From Streptomyces olivoverticillatus (GTDB taxonomy: Bacteria; Actinomycetota; Actinomycetes; Streptomycetales; Streptomycetaceae): DNA of 64,000 bases. The stretch lies in assembly GCF_014203555.1 (NCBI RefSeq), contig NZ_JACHJH010000002.1:652791-716790 (forward strand). The letters are read 5' to 3'. The notes beneath the pieces were generated by a model, which was not told the DNA's origin, searched no databases, and saw only the letters and a program-made list of their open reading frames with translations. Both the position numbers and the translations under genes were made by a program. Shown here piece after piece: positions 1-7,813 of this stretch; the first letter of the stretch is position 1; each line of letters starts with the position of its first letter.

Positions 1-123
1 CTCGCAGGCGTGGTGCAGCTGTTCGTACTGGTTGCGCTGCTGGCCGTGCAGGCGGTGGCCGTGGCGGTGGTGCTGGAGCTGGTGGCGCGCGGACTGCTGT
101 ACCGGTCACGTACCCTGGGGTGA
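1..123 (+). CDS. C-terminal end of a membrane protein (partial)
   Basis: The window opens inside a reading frame that runs for 40 codons to a TGA at 121-123. The residues are almost all Leu, Val and Ala followed by an Arg/Tyr-containing tail ending in RSRTLG, which is a transmembrane helix and a short cytoplasmic end. The start and most of the protein lie outside the window, so no family can be named. The stop codon lies only a few bases before the riboswitch that precedes the next gene, so the two genes are closely packed on the same strand. Confidence 0.6.
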   Translation, partial: LAGVVQLFVLVALLAVQAVAVAVVLELVARGLLYRSRTLG

Positions 124-126
124 GCA

Positions 127-232
127 GAAGGGGAGTAGCTCTTCGCCGGACCGTCGACATACTGCTGGGCCTCGCGCCCGGCCGGCGCCCGGAGGCCGGT
201 TCGTCCGAGTCGGCCAGCGAGACCTTCGGCCG
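127..232 (+). promoter_or_regulatory. yybP-ykoY-type manganese riboswitch
   Basis: The hallmark GGGGAGTAGC sits at 130-139, GTCGACATAC follows near 153, and CGAGACCTTCGG closes the element at 218-229. The GAAGG at 127-131 can pair with CCTTC at 223-227 to form P1. These conserved blocks, in this order and at this distance, match the yybP-ykoY class, which senses Mn2+. The downstream gene is a GDT1/TMEM165 family cation transporter, one of the families this riboswitch is known to control. Basis: sequence pattern plus family knowledge; no covariance search was run. Confidence 0.85.
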
Positions 233-245
233 CAGTGTCCATGAC

Positions 246-295
246 GCTGCCGTGCCGAAGCGACCCCTCTTTCCCGGTGCTTTCGGTGCGGCAGC
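246..295 (+). promoter_or_regulatory. Hairpin between riboswitch and GDT1 start, probable expression platform
   Basis: The arms GCTGCCGTGCCGAAGC and GCTTTCGGTGCGGCAGC can pair with small bulges. The stem lies between the aptamer and the ribosome binding site of the GDT1 gene, with no U-tract after it. It is a candidate for the switching stem, but no alternative pairing was worked out. Confidence 0.4.
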
Positions 296-333
296 CTCAC
301 CGCCCACCCATCCACCGACAGAGGAAACCCCCT

Positions 334-915
334 GTGTTCAGCTTCACCGTAGCCGCGCTGGTCTTCGGCGTGATCTTCCTGGCCGAGCTGCCCGACAAGA
401 CGGCCCTGGCCTCCCTGATGCTCGGCACCCGCTACCGCGCCTCGTACGTCTTCGCGGGCGTGGCGGCCGCCTTCGCCGTCCACGTGGCCCTGGCCATCGC
501 GGCGGGCAGCCTGCTCACCCTCCTCCCGCACCGCCTCCTCCAGGCCCTGGTGGGCCTGCTCTTCCTGGCCGGTGCGGCGATGCTGCTGCTGAAGAAGGAC
601 GACGAGGAGGAAGAGCCCGCCAAGCCGGCCGACCAGTCCTTCTGGAAGGTCTCGGGCGCGGGCTTCATGCTGATCCTCGTCGCGGAGTTCGGCGACCTCA
701 CCCAGATCATGACGGCGAACCTGGCGGCGCGCTACAACGCCCCGGTATCGGTGGGTGTGGGCGCCGTACTGGCCCTGTGGGCGGTGGCGGGCCTGGGCAT
801 CGTCGGCGGGAAGACGCTGATGCGGTACGTCCCGCTCAAGCTGATCACGAAGGCGGCGGCGCTGGTGATGCTGGCGCTGGCGGGGTTCAGCCTTTACGAG
901 GCGGTGGTGGGGTAG
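334..915 (+). CDS. GDT1/TMEM165 (UPF0016) family cation transporter
   Basis: This 193-residue membrane protein has the duplicated family signature: ELPDKT near residue 17 and EFGDLT near residue 117, each at the end of a hydrophobic helix. Members exchange Mn2+ or Ca2+ across the membrane. A charged Lys/Asp/Glu stretch near residue 90 separates the two three-helix halves, as is usual. The GTG at 334 is chosen because GAGGAAA lies 7 bases before it and the protein then starts directly with the first helix; an in-frame start at 235 would add a Pro/Arg-rich stretch encoded by the leader. The riboswitch just upstream fits control by manganese, so the likely role is Mn2+ export. Confidence 0.85.
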   Translation: MFSFTVAALVFGVIFLAELPDKTALASLMLGTRYRASYVFAGVAAAFAVHVALAIAAGSLLTLLPHRLLQALVGLLFLAGAAMLLLKKDDEEEEPAKPADQSFWKVSGAGFMLILVAEFGDLTQIMTANLAARYNAPVSVGVGAVLALWAVAGLGIVGGKTLMRYVPLKLITKAAALVMLALAGFSLYEAVVG

Positions 916-1046
916 GGGGTGGCGGCAGTGGGGCCTTGACCCCGGGGGTTTACCCCATGGTCGCCCTCCGGCTCGGCGCGTAGCCTCGTCGGGCGCTCCC
1001 TCGGGGGCCGCCCTCCTGTAGCCCCCTCATGAATGGTGGAAGATCC

Positions 1047-1775
1047 ATGCGTGCGCGCCTCCGTCTGCTCACTGCCGTCGTCACGGCCGGAATCGCCGTC
1101 GGCGGGCTCAGCGCGTGCGGCATGTTCCGGAAGAACTTCGAGGACGACACCACGCTGTCGCAGAAGATCACTTCCGTGCGGCTGGACAGCGGCTCCGGTG
1201 GGGTCACCCTGCGCGGCAAGGAGGGCGCCAACAAGGTGGACCTGCACCGTTACGTCGAATACGGCGGGGACCGCCCGGCAGGGCCGACGCACCGCGTCGA
1301 GAACGGTGTCCTGGTCCTCCGCGGCTGTGGCGACGACTGCTCGGTGGCCTACACGGTCGACCTGCCGGCGGGGATCCCGGTGACCGGCGGGACCTCGAGC
1401 GGCGCGGTCAGCCTGTCGGGAACGGGCGCGGTAAAGGTGACGACCAGCTCCGGGGCCATTGACCTGGACGGCGTCAGCGGCGCGGTCGAGGTACGGGCCG
1501 AAAGCGGCGCCATCACCGGCCGCGGGCTCAAGGGCGGCCCGGTGAAGGCGAAGACCTCCAGCGGGGCCATCGACCTGACCGTGTCCGCACCCCAGGATGT
1601 ACGGGCGGAAGCCGCCAGCGGCGCGGTCACGGTCACGGTGCCCGCCGGCCGCTACCAGGTGACAGCCCAGAGCAGCAGCGGCGGCAAGGACATAGCCATC
1701 CCCGACGACCGGTCCGCCCCGCACCACCTGGACCTGACCACGAGCAGCGGCGCGATCACGGTCAAGCGCTCGTAG
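1047..1775 (+). CDS. DUF4097-type beta-repeat lipoprotein
   Basis: The 242-residue product has a lipoprotein signal peptide with the lipobox LSAC near residue 22, so it should be anchored outside the membrane. The rest is a run of short beta repeats of the type TSSGAI or ASGAV, at least six copies, typical of DUF4097 proteins that form a right-handed beta helix. The function of the family is not known. The ATG at 1047 is preceded by GGAAG at a suitable distance, while the ATG at 1029 has no ribosome binding site. It lies after the GDT1 gene with about 130 bases between them. Confidence 0.75.
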   Translation: MRARLRLLTAVVTAGIAVGGLSACGMFRKNFEDDTTLSQKITSVRLDSGSGGVTLRGKEGANKVDLHRYVEYGGDRPAGPTHRVENGVLVLRGCGDDCSVAYTVDLPAGIPVTGGTSSGAVSLSGTGAVKVTTSSGAIDLDGVSGAVEVRAESGAITGRGLKGGPVKAKTSSGAIDLTVSAPQDVRAEAASGAVTVTVPAGRYQVTAQSSSGGKDIAIPDDRSAPHHLDLTTSSGAITVKRS

Positions 1776-1778
1776 GGC

Positions 1779-2033
1779 TTACGGCTTGGATGTGGTGCTG
1801 CGCAGATTCGCTTCGCGGACCTTGGCGAGTAGTGCGGCGCGGGAAGGACCCTGCCGGGTCGGCCCCGGGCCGGGGCGTTCGGGGAGGGGCAAGGCGAGGG
1901 CCAAGCCCCGGTAGTCCGCGAAGCGTTGGGTGCCGCAGGCGGTGCACGTGTGGATGCCGCCGGCTGTCGCCCACGCTGCGGCGGGGTGGGCGCAGTGCGC
2001 GTTCGTCACGGCGCGAACGTGGCCGGCAATCAC
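1779..2033 (-). CDS. DUF6255-like small protein
   Basis: The product is about 84 residues and carries NAHC, HTCTACGT and RFADYRGLAL in the order seen in Streptomyces DUF6255 proteins. The Cys and His residues suggest a small zinc-binding fold. The start is a GTG at 2033 that overlaps the stop of the upstream gene by four bases (GTGA), so translation is probably coupled. The family is named after natural-product gene neighbourhoods, but no biosynthetic genes flank it here and its role is unknown. Family assignment is from memory of the motif pattern, hence moderate certainty. Confidence 0.55.
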   Translation of the reverse strand: MIAGHVRAVTNAHCAHPAAAWATAGGIHTCTACGTQRFADYRGLALALPLPERPGPGPTRQGPSRAALLAKVREANLRSTTSKP

Positions 2034-2224
2034 GAGTGCACGGCCCGCTGATGCCGCCCCATGGCAGTGGCCATGGCCTCGGCCATGCGCTGGTCGCCTT
2101 GCTGGACGGCGGTGTAGCGCTTGGCCTTGATCTCTTTGCATTGAGCGCAGGACGGCAAAGGTTGGCCCGTTTGCTTTCTCTGGTCCTGCGCACGGAAGAC
2201 GGGCTCACTGGTGAGGTCTTGCAT
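2030..2224 (-). CDS. Small protein with CxxC-IK and MG-HQRA-H motif
   Basis: The 64-residue protein has SCAQCKEIKAKRY followed by a helix ending in MAEAMATAMGRHQRAVH. The same C-terminal motif occurs in the 110-residue protein at 54702-55034, so this is a family with at least two members in the window. The ATG at 2224 is preceded by GGGAGG; a GTG at 2272 would add 16 residues. It is the first gene of a two-gene unit with the DUF6255-like gene. I do not recognise a function; the pair CxxC and the downstream His could bind zinc. Confidence 0.5.
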   Translation of the reverse strand: MQDLTSEPVFRAQDQRKQTGQPLPSCAQCKEIKAKRYTAVQQGDQRMAEAMATAMGRHQRAVHS

Positions 2225-2388
2225 CGAACCTCCCGGTTGTTGCTTCTGACTGCTTGCCGATGAGGCAGACACTCATGCACTCATGTATACGAGTGTATGA
2301 GTTGAGAGTGGCCGAACTCCACTGGAGGAGTCAACCTGTCCGGCAAACCCGTGAGGGTGATACTCAGATGACTGATTGTCAGTCGACT

Positions 2389-3262
2389 GAGCTTCTTCAG
2401 CGTTGCCTCTCCAGGGTGAGGATGGCGCATACGATTGACGTCAAACGGTTGGGACTGATCCGGGCCCGGCGGAAGATGCGCCAGGCCTTGAGCCGGGCGA
2501 AGGCCCGCTCGACCGGAGCGCGGAGCCGGGCGTGCGCGCGGTTGACGTTCTTCTGCTTGGTGGTGAGTTCTCGCCCGCCGTGCCGTTTGAACGGTGTGCA
2601 GAAGGTCCCGCCGGCGCCCTCGTAGGCTTTGTCGGCCAGGACGGGGATCTTGAGTCGTTCACAGATGGTGATGATGTGGTGGGTCTTGGCGGCGGTGATG
2701 TCGACTGTGCGCCCGGGCAGTGCGGGTGAGTACCACACGAGTTCGCCGGCCGGTCCGGTGACGGCCTGGATGTTCACTCCGTGTCGCCTGGCCTTGCCGG
2801 AATAGTCCTTCTGTCCGTCGCCGACCCGGTCGCACTCGGCGATCGTGCCGTCCACCAGGACATGCTCGGGTTTGGCGCGGCGCAGGGCCTGGGCGAGGGA
2901 CGGCGCCCTGGAAGCGAGGAGTGTGGTCACGCTGTGCACGTAGGCATGGGCGGTGCTCTCGCTGATCCGGAACCCGGAAGCGATCTGGGCCAGGGTGTCG
3001 TGCTTGCGCAGGTACACCAGCGTGATCAGAGCTCGCTGAGACGCCGGCAGCTTGCACCGGCGGTCACCCTCACGCGTGACGATCAGCATGGTCAGCCACT
3101 CCACAAGTGCGTGCGGCAGGTCCAGTGCGGCAGGATAGGTGACCAACAAGGCTCCCTGGCAGACGAGTTGAGACGTGAGATCTCTCGCTCAACTGTCCGG
3201 GAGCCTTGCCCGTTACGCACCCCTCGCCCGTCACCCGATCAGTGGCCAACTCGAAGAAGCTC
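2389..3262. mobile_element. IS5-type insertion sequence, 874 bp, apparently complete
   Basis: The ends are inverted repeats: GAGCTTCTTCAGCGTTGCC at the left and GAGCTTCTTCGAGTTGGCC read inward from the right, identical over the first ten bases. Directly outside both ends is ACT (2386-2388 and 3263-3265), a 3-bp target duplication as expected for this group. The element carries one transposase on the minus strand whose stop codon lies inside the left repeat. A long interrupted hairpin with arms CAAGGCTCCC and GGGAGCCTTG lies near 3147-3210, upstream of the transposase start. The element sits in the 3' end of a GntR gene. Confidence 0.85.
2397..3149 (-). CDS. IS5 family transposase (DDE_Tnp_4 type)
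   Basis: The 250-residue protein opens with a helix-turn-helix region ([10 protein letters not shown] precedes the catalytic part) and has the DDE core: [11 protein letters not shown] near residue 97, [12 protein letters not shown] near 170 and [10 protein letters not shown] near 212 with the final Glu. It cuts and joins the ends of its own element. The length is typical and no frameshift is seen, so it looks functional. The C-terminus, ERQR then stop, is encoded by the left inverted repeat. Confidence 0.9.
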   Translation of the reverse strand: MLVTYPAALDLPHALVEWLTMLIVTREGDRRCKLPASQRALITLVYLRKHDTLAQIASGFRISESTAHAYVHSVTTLLASRAPSLAQALRRAKPEHVLVDGTIAECDRVGDGQKDYSGKARRHGVNIQAVTGPAGELVWYSPALPGRTVDITAAKTHHIITICERLKIPVLADKAYEGAGGTFCTPFKRHGGRELTTKQKNVNRAHARLRAPVERAFARLKAWRIFRRARISPNRLTSIVCAILTLERQR

Positions 3263-4035
3263 ACTGAGGCAATCCGGTACTCGAGGATGAAGCGATCCGC
3301 GGCCATGACGGTGTCGCAGACCTCGACCACTCGTCCGCCGCTGGTCACGGCGTCTCGCACGAGATGAATGACCGGAGAACCCGGGCTGAGCCTCAGCGCT
3401 GAGGCCTCCTGCTTGCTGGCGAGGCGCGCTTGCACGGTCTCCACGTACTCGACAAGGGCATGTCCATGCTCTTCGAGGCGGGCGTAGATCCCGCCTTTGC
3501 CCGGGTTCTCATCCAGCAACTCGGGGATTTCCGCCGCCATCGACCAAGGTAGGTAGGAGGTTGCTTCCTCGGTGGGTGCGCCGTCGCTGAAGTACCGTCG
3601 GCGCCGGGCCAGCACTTTCTCTCCTGCGGTCATACCCATGCGGGCGGCAACCTCGGCCGGTGCGTCCGCCGGTCCGATGTAGAGCACGTGAACGCTCGGT
3701 TTGTGGCCTGCTTGTTCCGCTTCTGCCAGGTAGGCGGCTTTGCCGCTGCTGCGGTGAGTGCGACGGAAACGGTCCGAGGACTTCCTCCGGACAGGGGGCG
3801 GGCTCTTCACATACGAGCCGCGCCCATGATGGGTGTCCACCAGCCCCACTGTTCGCAGTTCGGCGATCGCCTTACGCACAGTCCCTTGCGAGACACCGTA
3901 ACGCTCCATGACCTCGGATTCGCTGGGCACCTGCGCACCGGGGGCCAGAACCCCTGCCCGGATCTGCGCGGCCAGATCGTCAGCGATCTGCAAGTATCGC
4001 GGCTTGCCTGAGTCTCGTGAGACCTCGTTCCCCAT
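3070..4035 (-). CDS. GntR/HutC-type regulator whose 3' end is replaced by an IS
   Basis: The N-terminus has a GntR winged helix ([15 protein letters not shown], then [20 protein letters not shown]) and the C-terminal part is a UTRA effector domain ([34 protein letters not shown]). The start at 4035 has AGGAGG about 12 bases upstream. The frame runs into the insertion sequence after LEYRIAS and adds about 50 foreign residues before a stop at 3070. Removing the element and one ACT copy restores LEYRIASVD and a TGA, so only the last two codons were lost. The protein probably keeps its fold but gains a tail. It is divergent from the NUDIX gene and may control it. Confidence 0.8.
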   Translation of the reverse strand: MGNEVSRDSGKPRYLQIADDLAAQIRAGVLAPGAQVPSESEVMERYGVSQGTVRKAIAELRTVGLVDTHHGRGSYVKSPPPVRRKSSDRFRRTHRSSGKAAYLAEAEQAGHKPSVHVLYIGPADAPAEVAARMGMTAGEKVLARRRRYFSDGAPTEEATSYLPWSMAAEIPELLDENPGKGGIYARLEEHGHALVEYVETVQARLASKQEASALRLSPGSPVIHLVRDAVTSGGRVVEVCDTVMAADRFILEYRIASVSFFELATDRVTGEGCVTGKAPGQLSERSHVSTRLPGSLVGHLSCRTGPAARTCGVADHADRHA

Positions 4036-4065
4036 CGGCCTGCCCGCCCTCCTATGCTCGTCCGC

Positions 4066-4524
4066 ATGAATACAGCGGGCCAGTCTTCCAGGTCCATGCC
4101 GCTCCACTCGGTCTCGGTGGCAGGGGCCGTCGTGCGTGACGACGGTCGCGTCCTCGCGATCCGGCGGGCGGACAACGGGCACTGGGAGCTCCCGGGCGGG
4201 GTCCTGGAGCTCGAAGAGGCGCCGGAAGAAGGCACCCGCCGGGAAGTGCTGGAAGAGACCGGCGTCGAGGTCGTCGTGGACCGGCTGACCGGCGTCTACA
4301 AGAACATGGCGCGCGGCATCGTCGCCTTGGTCTTCCGTTGCCGCCCCGTCGGCGGGTCCGAACGGACGTCGGTCGAGTCCGCCGCCGTGGCGTGGCTGAC
4401 GCCCGAAGAAGTGACCGCGATGATGGCCGAGGCCTACGCGGTACGTCTGACCGACGCGCTGAGCCATGACGGTCCGCGTGTGCGCATCCACGACGGGCAG
4501 CGGCTGGTGCCGGAGGCCGCTTGA
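4066..4524 (+). CDS. NUDIX hydrolase
   Basis: The 152-residue protein has a complete NUDIX box: GGVLELEEAPEEG followed by REVLEETGVEV, with the catalytic REVLEE glutamates present. Such enzymes split nucleoside diphosphate-linked substrates; the substrate here cannot be told. The ATG at 4066 is favoured because TATGCT at 4053-4058 is well placed as a -10 box for a leaderless message; an in-frame ATG at 4054 is possible. The UTRA-only gene follows after 17 bases, and a full GntR regulator is divergent. A degenerate copy of the C-terminal part of this gene lies at 5535-5621. Confidence 0.85.
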   Translation: MNTAGQSSRSMPLHSVSVAGAVVRDDGRVLAIRRADNGHWELPGGVLELEEAPEEGTRREVLEETGVEVVVDRLTGVYKNMARGIVALVFRCRPVGGSERTSVESAAVAWLTPEEVTAMMAEAYAVRLTDALSHDGPRVRIHDGQRLVPEAA

Positions 4525-4541
4525 AGGAGAGTGACCGGCCG

Positions 4542-5108
4542 ATGTCCCATCGCAGCACCGGACCGCAGTTGCAGCCCTTCCCACCGCTCCGTCGGCGCGG
4601 CATCCCACGCTTGTCCGAGACGGCCTGGAACTCCGGTCGGTCCATCTGGTCGGACGAGGCCCAGGAGCGCACCTTGGCCGTCGACCGGATCGAGGTCGCC
4701 GAACGTGTGGTGCCGGAGCACGTGGCCGGTCTCCTGGGCGTGGAGCCGATTGCGAAGGTCTGGGCACGAAAGCGGCGCTACGTTCTGGATGGGCGGCCGG
4801 TCCTGCTCTCCACCTCATACCTGCCCGCCGACCTCGTGGCCGGGTCCGCCATCACTCGGGAGGACACCGGTCCGGGCGGCATCTACGCACGTCTTGCCGA
4901 GCTCGGCTGCAAGCCGGTCCGCTTCCGGGAAGAGATCCGCTGCCGCATGCCTTCTGCCGAGGAATCCAGGCAGTTGGACCTCTCCGCCGGAACCCCGGTC
5001 GTTCTGATCCGGCGGACTGCCTTCGCCGAGGGCGGCAGGGCTGTCGAGGTCAGTGAGATGACGCTGGACTCGACGTCGTATGTGCTGGAGTACGAGTTCG
5101 ACGCCTGA
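4542..5108 (+). CDS. UTRA domain protein lacking a DNA-binding domain
   Basis: The 188-residue protein aligns along its whole length with the effector part of the GntR regulator at 3070-4035: STSYLPADLV, GGIYARLAELG, GTPVVLIRRTAF and VLEYEFDA match the corresponding segments. The GntR helix-turn-helix is replaced by a short N-terminus containing PLRRRGIPRLS. AAGGAG lies 10 bases before the ATG. It forms an operon with the NUDIX gene. UTRA domains bind small ligands and dimerise, so this could be a ligand sensor or a dimerisation partner that modulates the neighbouring GntR protein; that role is inference. Confidence 0.75.
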   Translation: MSHRSTGPQLQPFPPLRRRGIPRLSETAWNSGRSIWSDEAQERTLAVDRIEVAERVVPEHVAGLLGVEPIAKVWARKRRYVLDGRPVLLSTSYLPADLVAGSAITREDTGPGGIYARLAELGCKPVRFREEIRCRMPSAEESRQLDLSAGTPVVLIRRTAFAEGGRAVEVSEMTLDSTSYVLEYEFDA

Positions 5109-5172
5109 GAAGCCGGGCTGGGTTCTGGGGGGAAGCCCCACCCTCAACGGCCTCGATCTGCAAGTCTGACCC

Positions 5173-5478
5173 ATGACTTCTGGCTTTGGGCTGGTCGTGC
5201 GCTTCATCCTGAGGGACGCCGCTGCAACGGCAGCCTTCGACGAATTGGTGTCGCAGACCTTGGACGGGATCCGGAAGCATGAACCCGGAACCCTGCTGTA
5301 CGTCAGCCACGGAGTCCCGGGCGAGCCGGAGCAGCGGGTCTTCTACGAGATGTACCGGGACCGCGCCGCGTTCGAAGTTCACGAGCGGCAGCCGCACATC
5401 CGGCACTTCCTTGTCGAGCGCGAGAAATTTGTGACAGCGGCCGACGTGACCTTCCTGGAGCGCATCGAAGGTCAGTAG
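5173..5478 (+). CDS. Antibiotic biosynthesis monooxygenase (ABM) family protein
   Basis: The 101-residue protein has the ABM ferredoxin-like pattern: GLVVRFILRD as first strand, a helix FDELVSQTLDGIRKHEPG, then LLYVSHGV and RVFYEMYRDRAAFEVHERQPH. The family includes quinol monooxygenases and small haem-degrading or unknown enzymes that need no cofactor in some cases. It stands alone about 65 bases after the UTRA gene on the same strand. The ATG at 5173 gives a standard length. Confidence 0.75.
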   Translation: MTSGFGLVVRFILRDAAATAAFDELVSQTLDGIRKHEPGTLLYVSHGVPGEPEQRVFYEMYRDRAAFEVHERQPHIRHFLVEREKFVTAADVTFLERIEGQ

Positions 5479-5534
5479 AGGTTTGCCATTCGGTCAGCCA
5501 CCCGCCGTTCCCGCTTGGCTGAGTCCCCGCCGCG

Positions 5535-5621
5535 TCCTGGCCGGCGCCCGAGGAAGTGGCCGCGACGATGGTCGAGATGTGCGCGGTCCGCCTGTTCGGC
5601 GCCCTGAGCCATGACGCCCCG
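5535..5621 (+). pseudogene. Remnant of a NUDIX gene 3' region
   Basis: Read in frame from 5535 the sequence gives SWPAPEEVAATMVEMCAV followed by RLFGALSHDAP. This matches the segment AWLTPEEVTAMMAEAYAV and RLTDALSHDGP of the intact NUDIX protein at 4066-4524. A stop codon at 5520-5522 closes the frame just upstream and no NUDIX box remains. It appears to be what is left of a second NUDIX gene or of a local duplication. Confidence 0.7.
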
Positions 5622-5739
5622 CCCATGCCTCGCAGTGAGGGGCATGGGCGGGGGCTTCGTGGTGTGAGAACACCCGTTCGGCCGGTGTCGTGACCAGCGA
5701 CGGCCGGACGGGCGTTTGGCGATCTGGTAGCGGCCGGAG

Positions 5740-5926
5740 GTGCCGAGTCGCCCTTGTGCAGGACTTGCGAGCGGTGACGCGCCCACCCCGCGCGGCACTC
5801 CCGCTCCAGCTCTTCCAGCCTCTGAATCTCGGCCAGCGGCCCCTGAACTCGGGACCACGGGAGTCCGCCGATGGCGCCGTTGAGAGCACTTCGCCACCGG
5901 GCGCAGAGCGGGCAGGGTAGGGGCAA
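5740..5926 (-). pseudogene. Possible N-terminal part of a small CxxC protein
   Basis: From an ATG at 5926 the minus strand encodes about 60 residues that look protein-like: MPLPCPLCARWRSALNGA, then PLAEIQRLEELEREC and AGWARHRSQVLHKG. After that the frame stays open but becomes Pro/Arg/Ala-rich and runs antisense through the NUDIX remnant and the ABM gene, which is unlikely to be natural. It is divergent from the truncated regulator at 5988. It may be a small conserved protein that lost its end. Low certainty. Confidence 0.3.
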
Positions 5927-5987
5927 GTCCTGTTCGAACGTGGGTGCTTGGCGTACCTGCGGGCAGCACTAGGGGCAGGTTAGGTCT

Positions 5988-6158
5988 ATGGCCATCGGCG
6001 CATTGATCAGGGACCTCCGCAAGGCACGAGGATGGTCCCAGGGGCGACTAGCGGACGAGATCAACGACGCCTTCGGGACGGGGCCCATTCGGGAGTACGT
6101 CAGCCGCTGGGAACGTTTCAAGGTGGAACCAGGAGCGTTCAAGAGGCCGCGCAGATAG
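5988..6158 (+). pseudogene. Truncated XRE-type regulator, N-terminal helix-turn-helix only
   Basis: The frame encodes 56 residues starting MAIGALIRDLRKARGWSQG and containing LADEI and REYVSRWERFKVEPG, a clear XRE helix-turn-helix. It then switches at 6141 into sequence that is a copy of an IS end and stops after KRPRR. A full-length member would continue with a C-terminal sensory region. The junction coincides exactly with the start of the repeat at 6141-6236, so the gene was cut by a transposition or by recombination at an IS end. Confidence 0.75.
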
Positions 6159-6236
6159 GTGCGGTGGGGAGCCCTGTCGCGAGATAGGCACAGGCCCTGG
6201 GCGATCACGTAGTTGCCACGCTCTGTGATCACCCGG
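6141..6236 (-). repeat. IS-end remnant, inverted copy of 7814-7908
   Basis: The first 19 bases, AAGAGGCCGCGCAGATAGG, are identical to the reverse complement of the end of the repeat at 7908, and the similarity goes on for about 95 bases at roughly 80 percent by eye. Both copies contain two GTGATCAC-like palindromes 16 bases apart and a GGCACAGG block. The copy cuts the XRE gene. No transposase remains next to this copy. Confidence 0.7.
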
Positions 6237-6299
6237 GGTCTGCCTCGAGCGGAGTGGCTGTACGCCTGGCCGAGAAGGTGCAGAGGATCTGGGGCTTGC

Positions 6300-7124
6300 T
6301 CAGATCGCCGGTGCAGCCATCGGGGAGCGAGTTGCGGCGGAGATGAGAATTTCGCGGGGTACCCGCCCTGCTGCGGCAAGGGCGCGGCCCACTGGGTGGG
6401 CTTGGGCGCCTGCCGGGAGGTTTCCGCGGCGACCGCTGAGTACCACGTCGATGGAGCCCATGGTGCTGTGCGATTCCCTGGTTCGGTCCAATCGCCGCAG
6501 TGTTTGGCGAGCGACCGCCTCCGCGCTGTCGTACAGGGTGGTTCCGGCGGGCAGGCTCTGCAGAATCTCTGGCGCCACCAGGGGATAGTGCGTGCATCCC
6601 AGCACCACGGAGTCGCAATTTTTGGGGGTTCGCTCGGCTGCGTCGGCGATCGCTTCCGCTGCTGCGGCCATGTCGCCGTGGTCGATCGCCTCGGCCAGAC
6701 CGGGGCATGCGACACGCGCGACAGGCATGCCGTTCGCGTAGTCCGCGATCAGGCGATCCTGGTAGTCACTCGACGTGGTCCGGACGGTTGCCCACACGGC
6801 GATGCCTTGGCCGGTTGCCGCGGCCGATTTCACGGCGGGTACGGTTCCGATCACGGGCACGCGCGGTTCGAACCTCTCGCGCAGAGCGTCGATCGCGGTG
6901 ACGGTGGCGGTGTTGCAGGGGACCACGATGGCCTCCGCGCCCCGCTGGACGGCCAATTGAGCGGCGGTGAACAGACGGTCCGTGACGAAGGAGGCCGTTC
7001 TCGATCCCCAGGGGGCGCCGTCGGGGTCCAGAAGCAGAAGCAGTTCGAGTTCCGGGGCGAGGTGCCGAAGCCAGCCTGTAGTGGAAAGGAGGCCAAGTCC
7101 TGAGTCGATCAACGCCACCGTCAT
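6300..7124 (-). CDS. Glutamate (aspartate/glutamate) racemase family protein
   Basis: The 274-residue protein has the two-cysteine racemase pattern: ALIDSGLGLLS at the N-terminus with the conserved Asp and Ser, VPCNTATV near residue 68 with the first catalytic Cys, and VVLGCTHYPLV near 172 with the second Cys and His. This fits MurI-type enzymes making D-glutamate for the cell wall. Several segments between the motifs differ from the usual housekeeping enzyme (WATVRTTSSDYQDRL replaces the usual substrate loop). It stands alone between two inverted IS-end copies, so it looks like an extra, possibly acquired, copy rather than the housekeeping murI. Confidence 0.7.
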   Translation of the reverse strand: MTVALIDSGLGLLSTTGWLRHLAPELELLLLLDPDGAPWGSRTASFVTDRLFTAAQLAVQRGAEAIVVPCNTATVTAIDALRERFEPRVPVIGTVPAVKSAAATGQGIAVWATVRTTSSDYQDRLIADYANGMPVARVACPGLAEAIDHGDMAAAAEAIADAAERTPKNCDSVVLGCTHYPLVAPEILQSLPAGTTLYDSAEAVARQTLRRLDRTRESHSTMGSIDVVLSGRRGNLPAGAQAHPVGRALAAAGRVPREILISAATRSPMAAPAI

Positions 7125-7304
7125 GGGGTCAAGTTACCAGCCAGGTCTTGCCGCCTGGCTGGACTGGTACGGCTCATGGACCACTGCGAAGCTCCCCGAA
7201 TGAGTAGGTGCGGGCACGATGGCCGGTGAAGGCCCCGTTTTGAGCCCGCTCCCGTCGAGCGCTTCTCGCGCACGCGGCTTGGAGCTGGCGCGGATGGTGG
7301 TCCG

Positions 7305-7805
7305 TCACGGGCGGCGGCGGGGACGGTTCTCCCAGCGGTGAGTGGTCCACGCTCGGCGGATCAGGCTGCGCGCGGCGAGTTCGGCGCGGGTCTTGTCCGA
7401 GTCGTAGCCGGCGTCCAGGTGCACGGTGATGTCGTCGGGCAGCGGCCCGAGGTCGTCCAGGCGGTCCAGCGTCGGGGCGAGCGGCGGGGAGCCGTGGTGG
7501 TTCGCTCCGGCCAGTACGCGCCCCAGCGGGATTCCGTAGCCGTCCGTCATGCCCGAGCGTTTCAGGCTCTGTTTGCCGCGATCGACCGGTGAGCGCCCCG
7601 CGACCTCTCCGCCGCCGGGGGCTTTGGTGACGGAGCCGTCGACGGCGATCTGATCGAGGACGAGGACGAGGCCGACGGTCCGGTCGCTGATGCGTGGGCG
7701 GTGGCAGCCCAGCGGATGCGTCGGTGCGTAGGTCGATCGCTCAGGCAACAGGGCGGCGAATTGACCCCAGAGTGGTTCGGTCAGCCATGATGGAAGTACA
7801 GGCAC
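7305..7805 (-). pseudogene. Internally deleted IS5-family transposase
   Basis: The reading frame begins with a GTG at 7805 and gives VPVLPSWLTEPLWGQFAALL, a typical IS5-group N-terminus, and later VAGRSPVDRGKQSLKRSGMT and DAGYDSDKTR. Between SDRTVGLVL and VLDQIAVDGS the helix-rich middle of about 80 residues usually present is missing, and the C-terminal Glu region is lost or altered. The frame is still open, so this is a deletion derivative that cannot be active. Confidence 0.75.
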
Positions 7806-7813
7806 AGGTCCCC

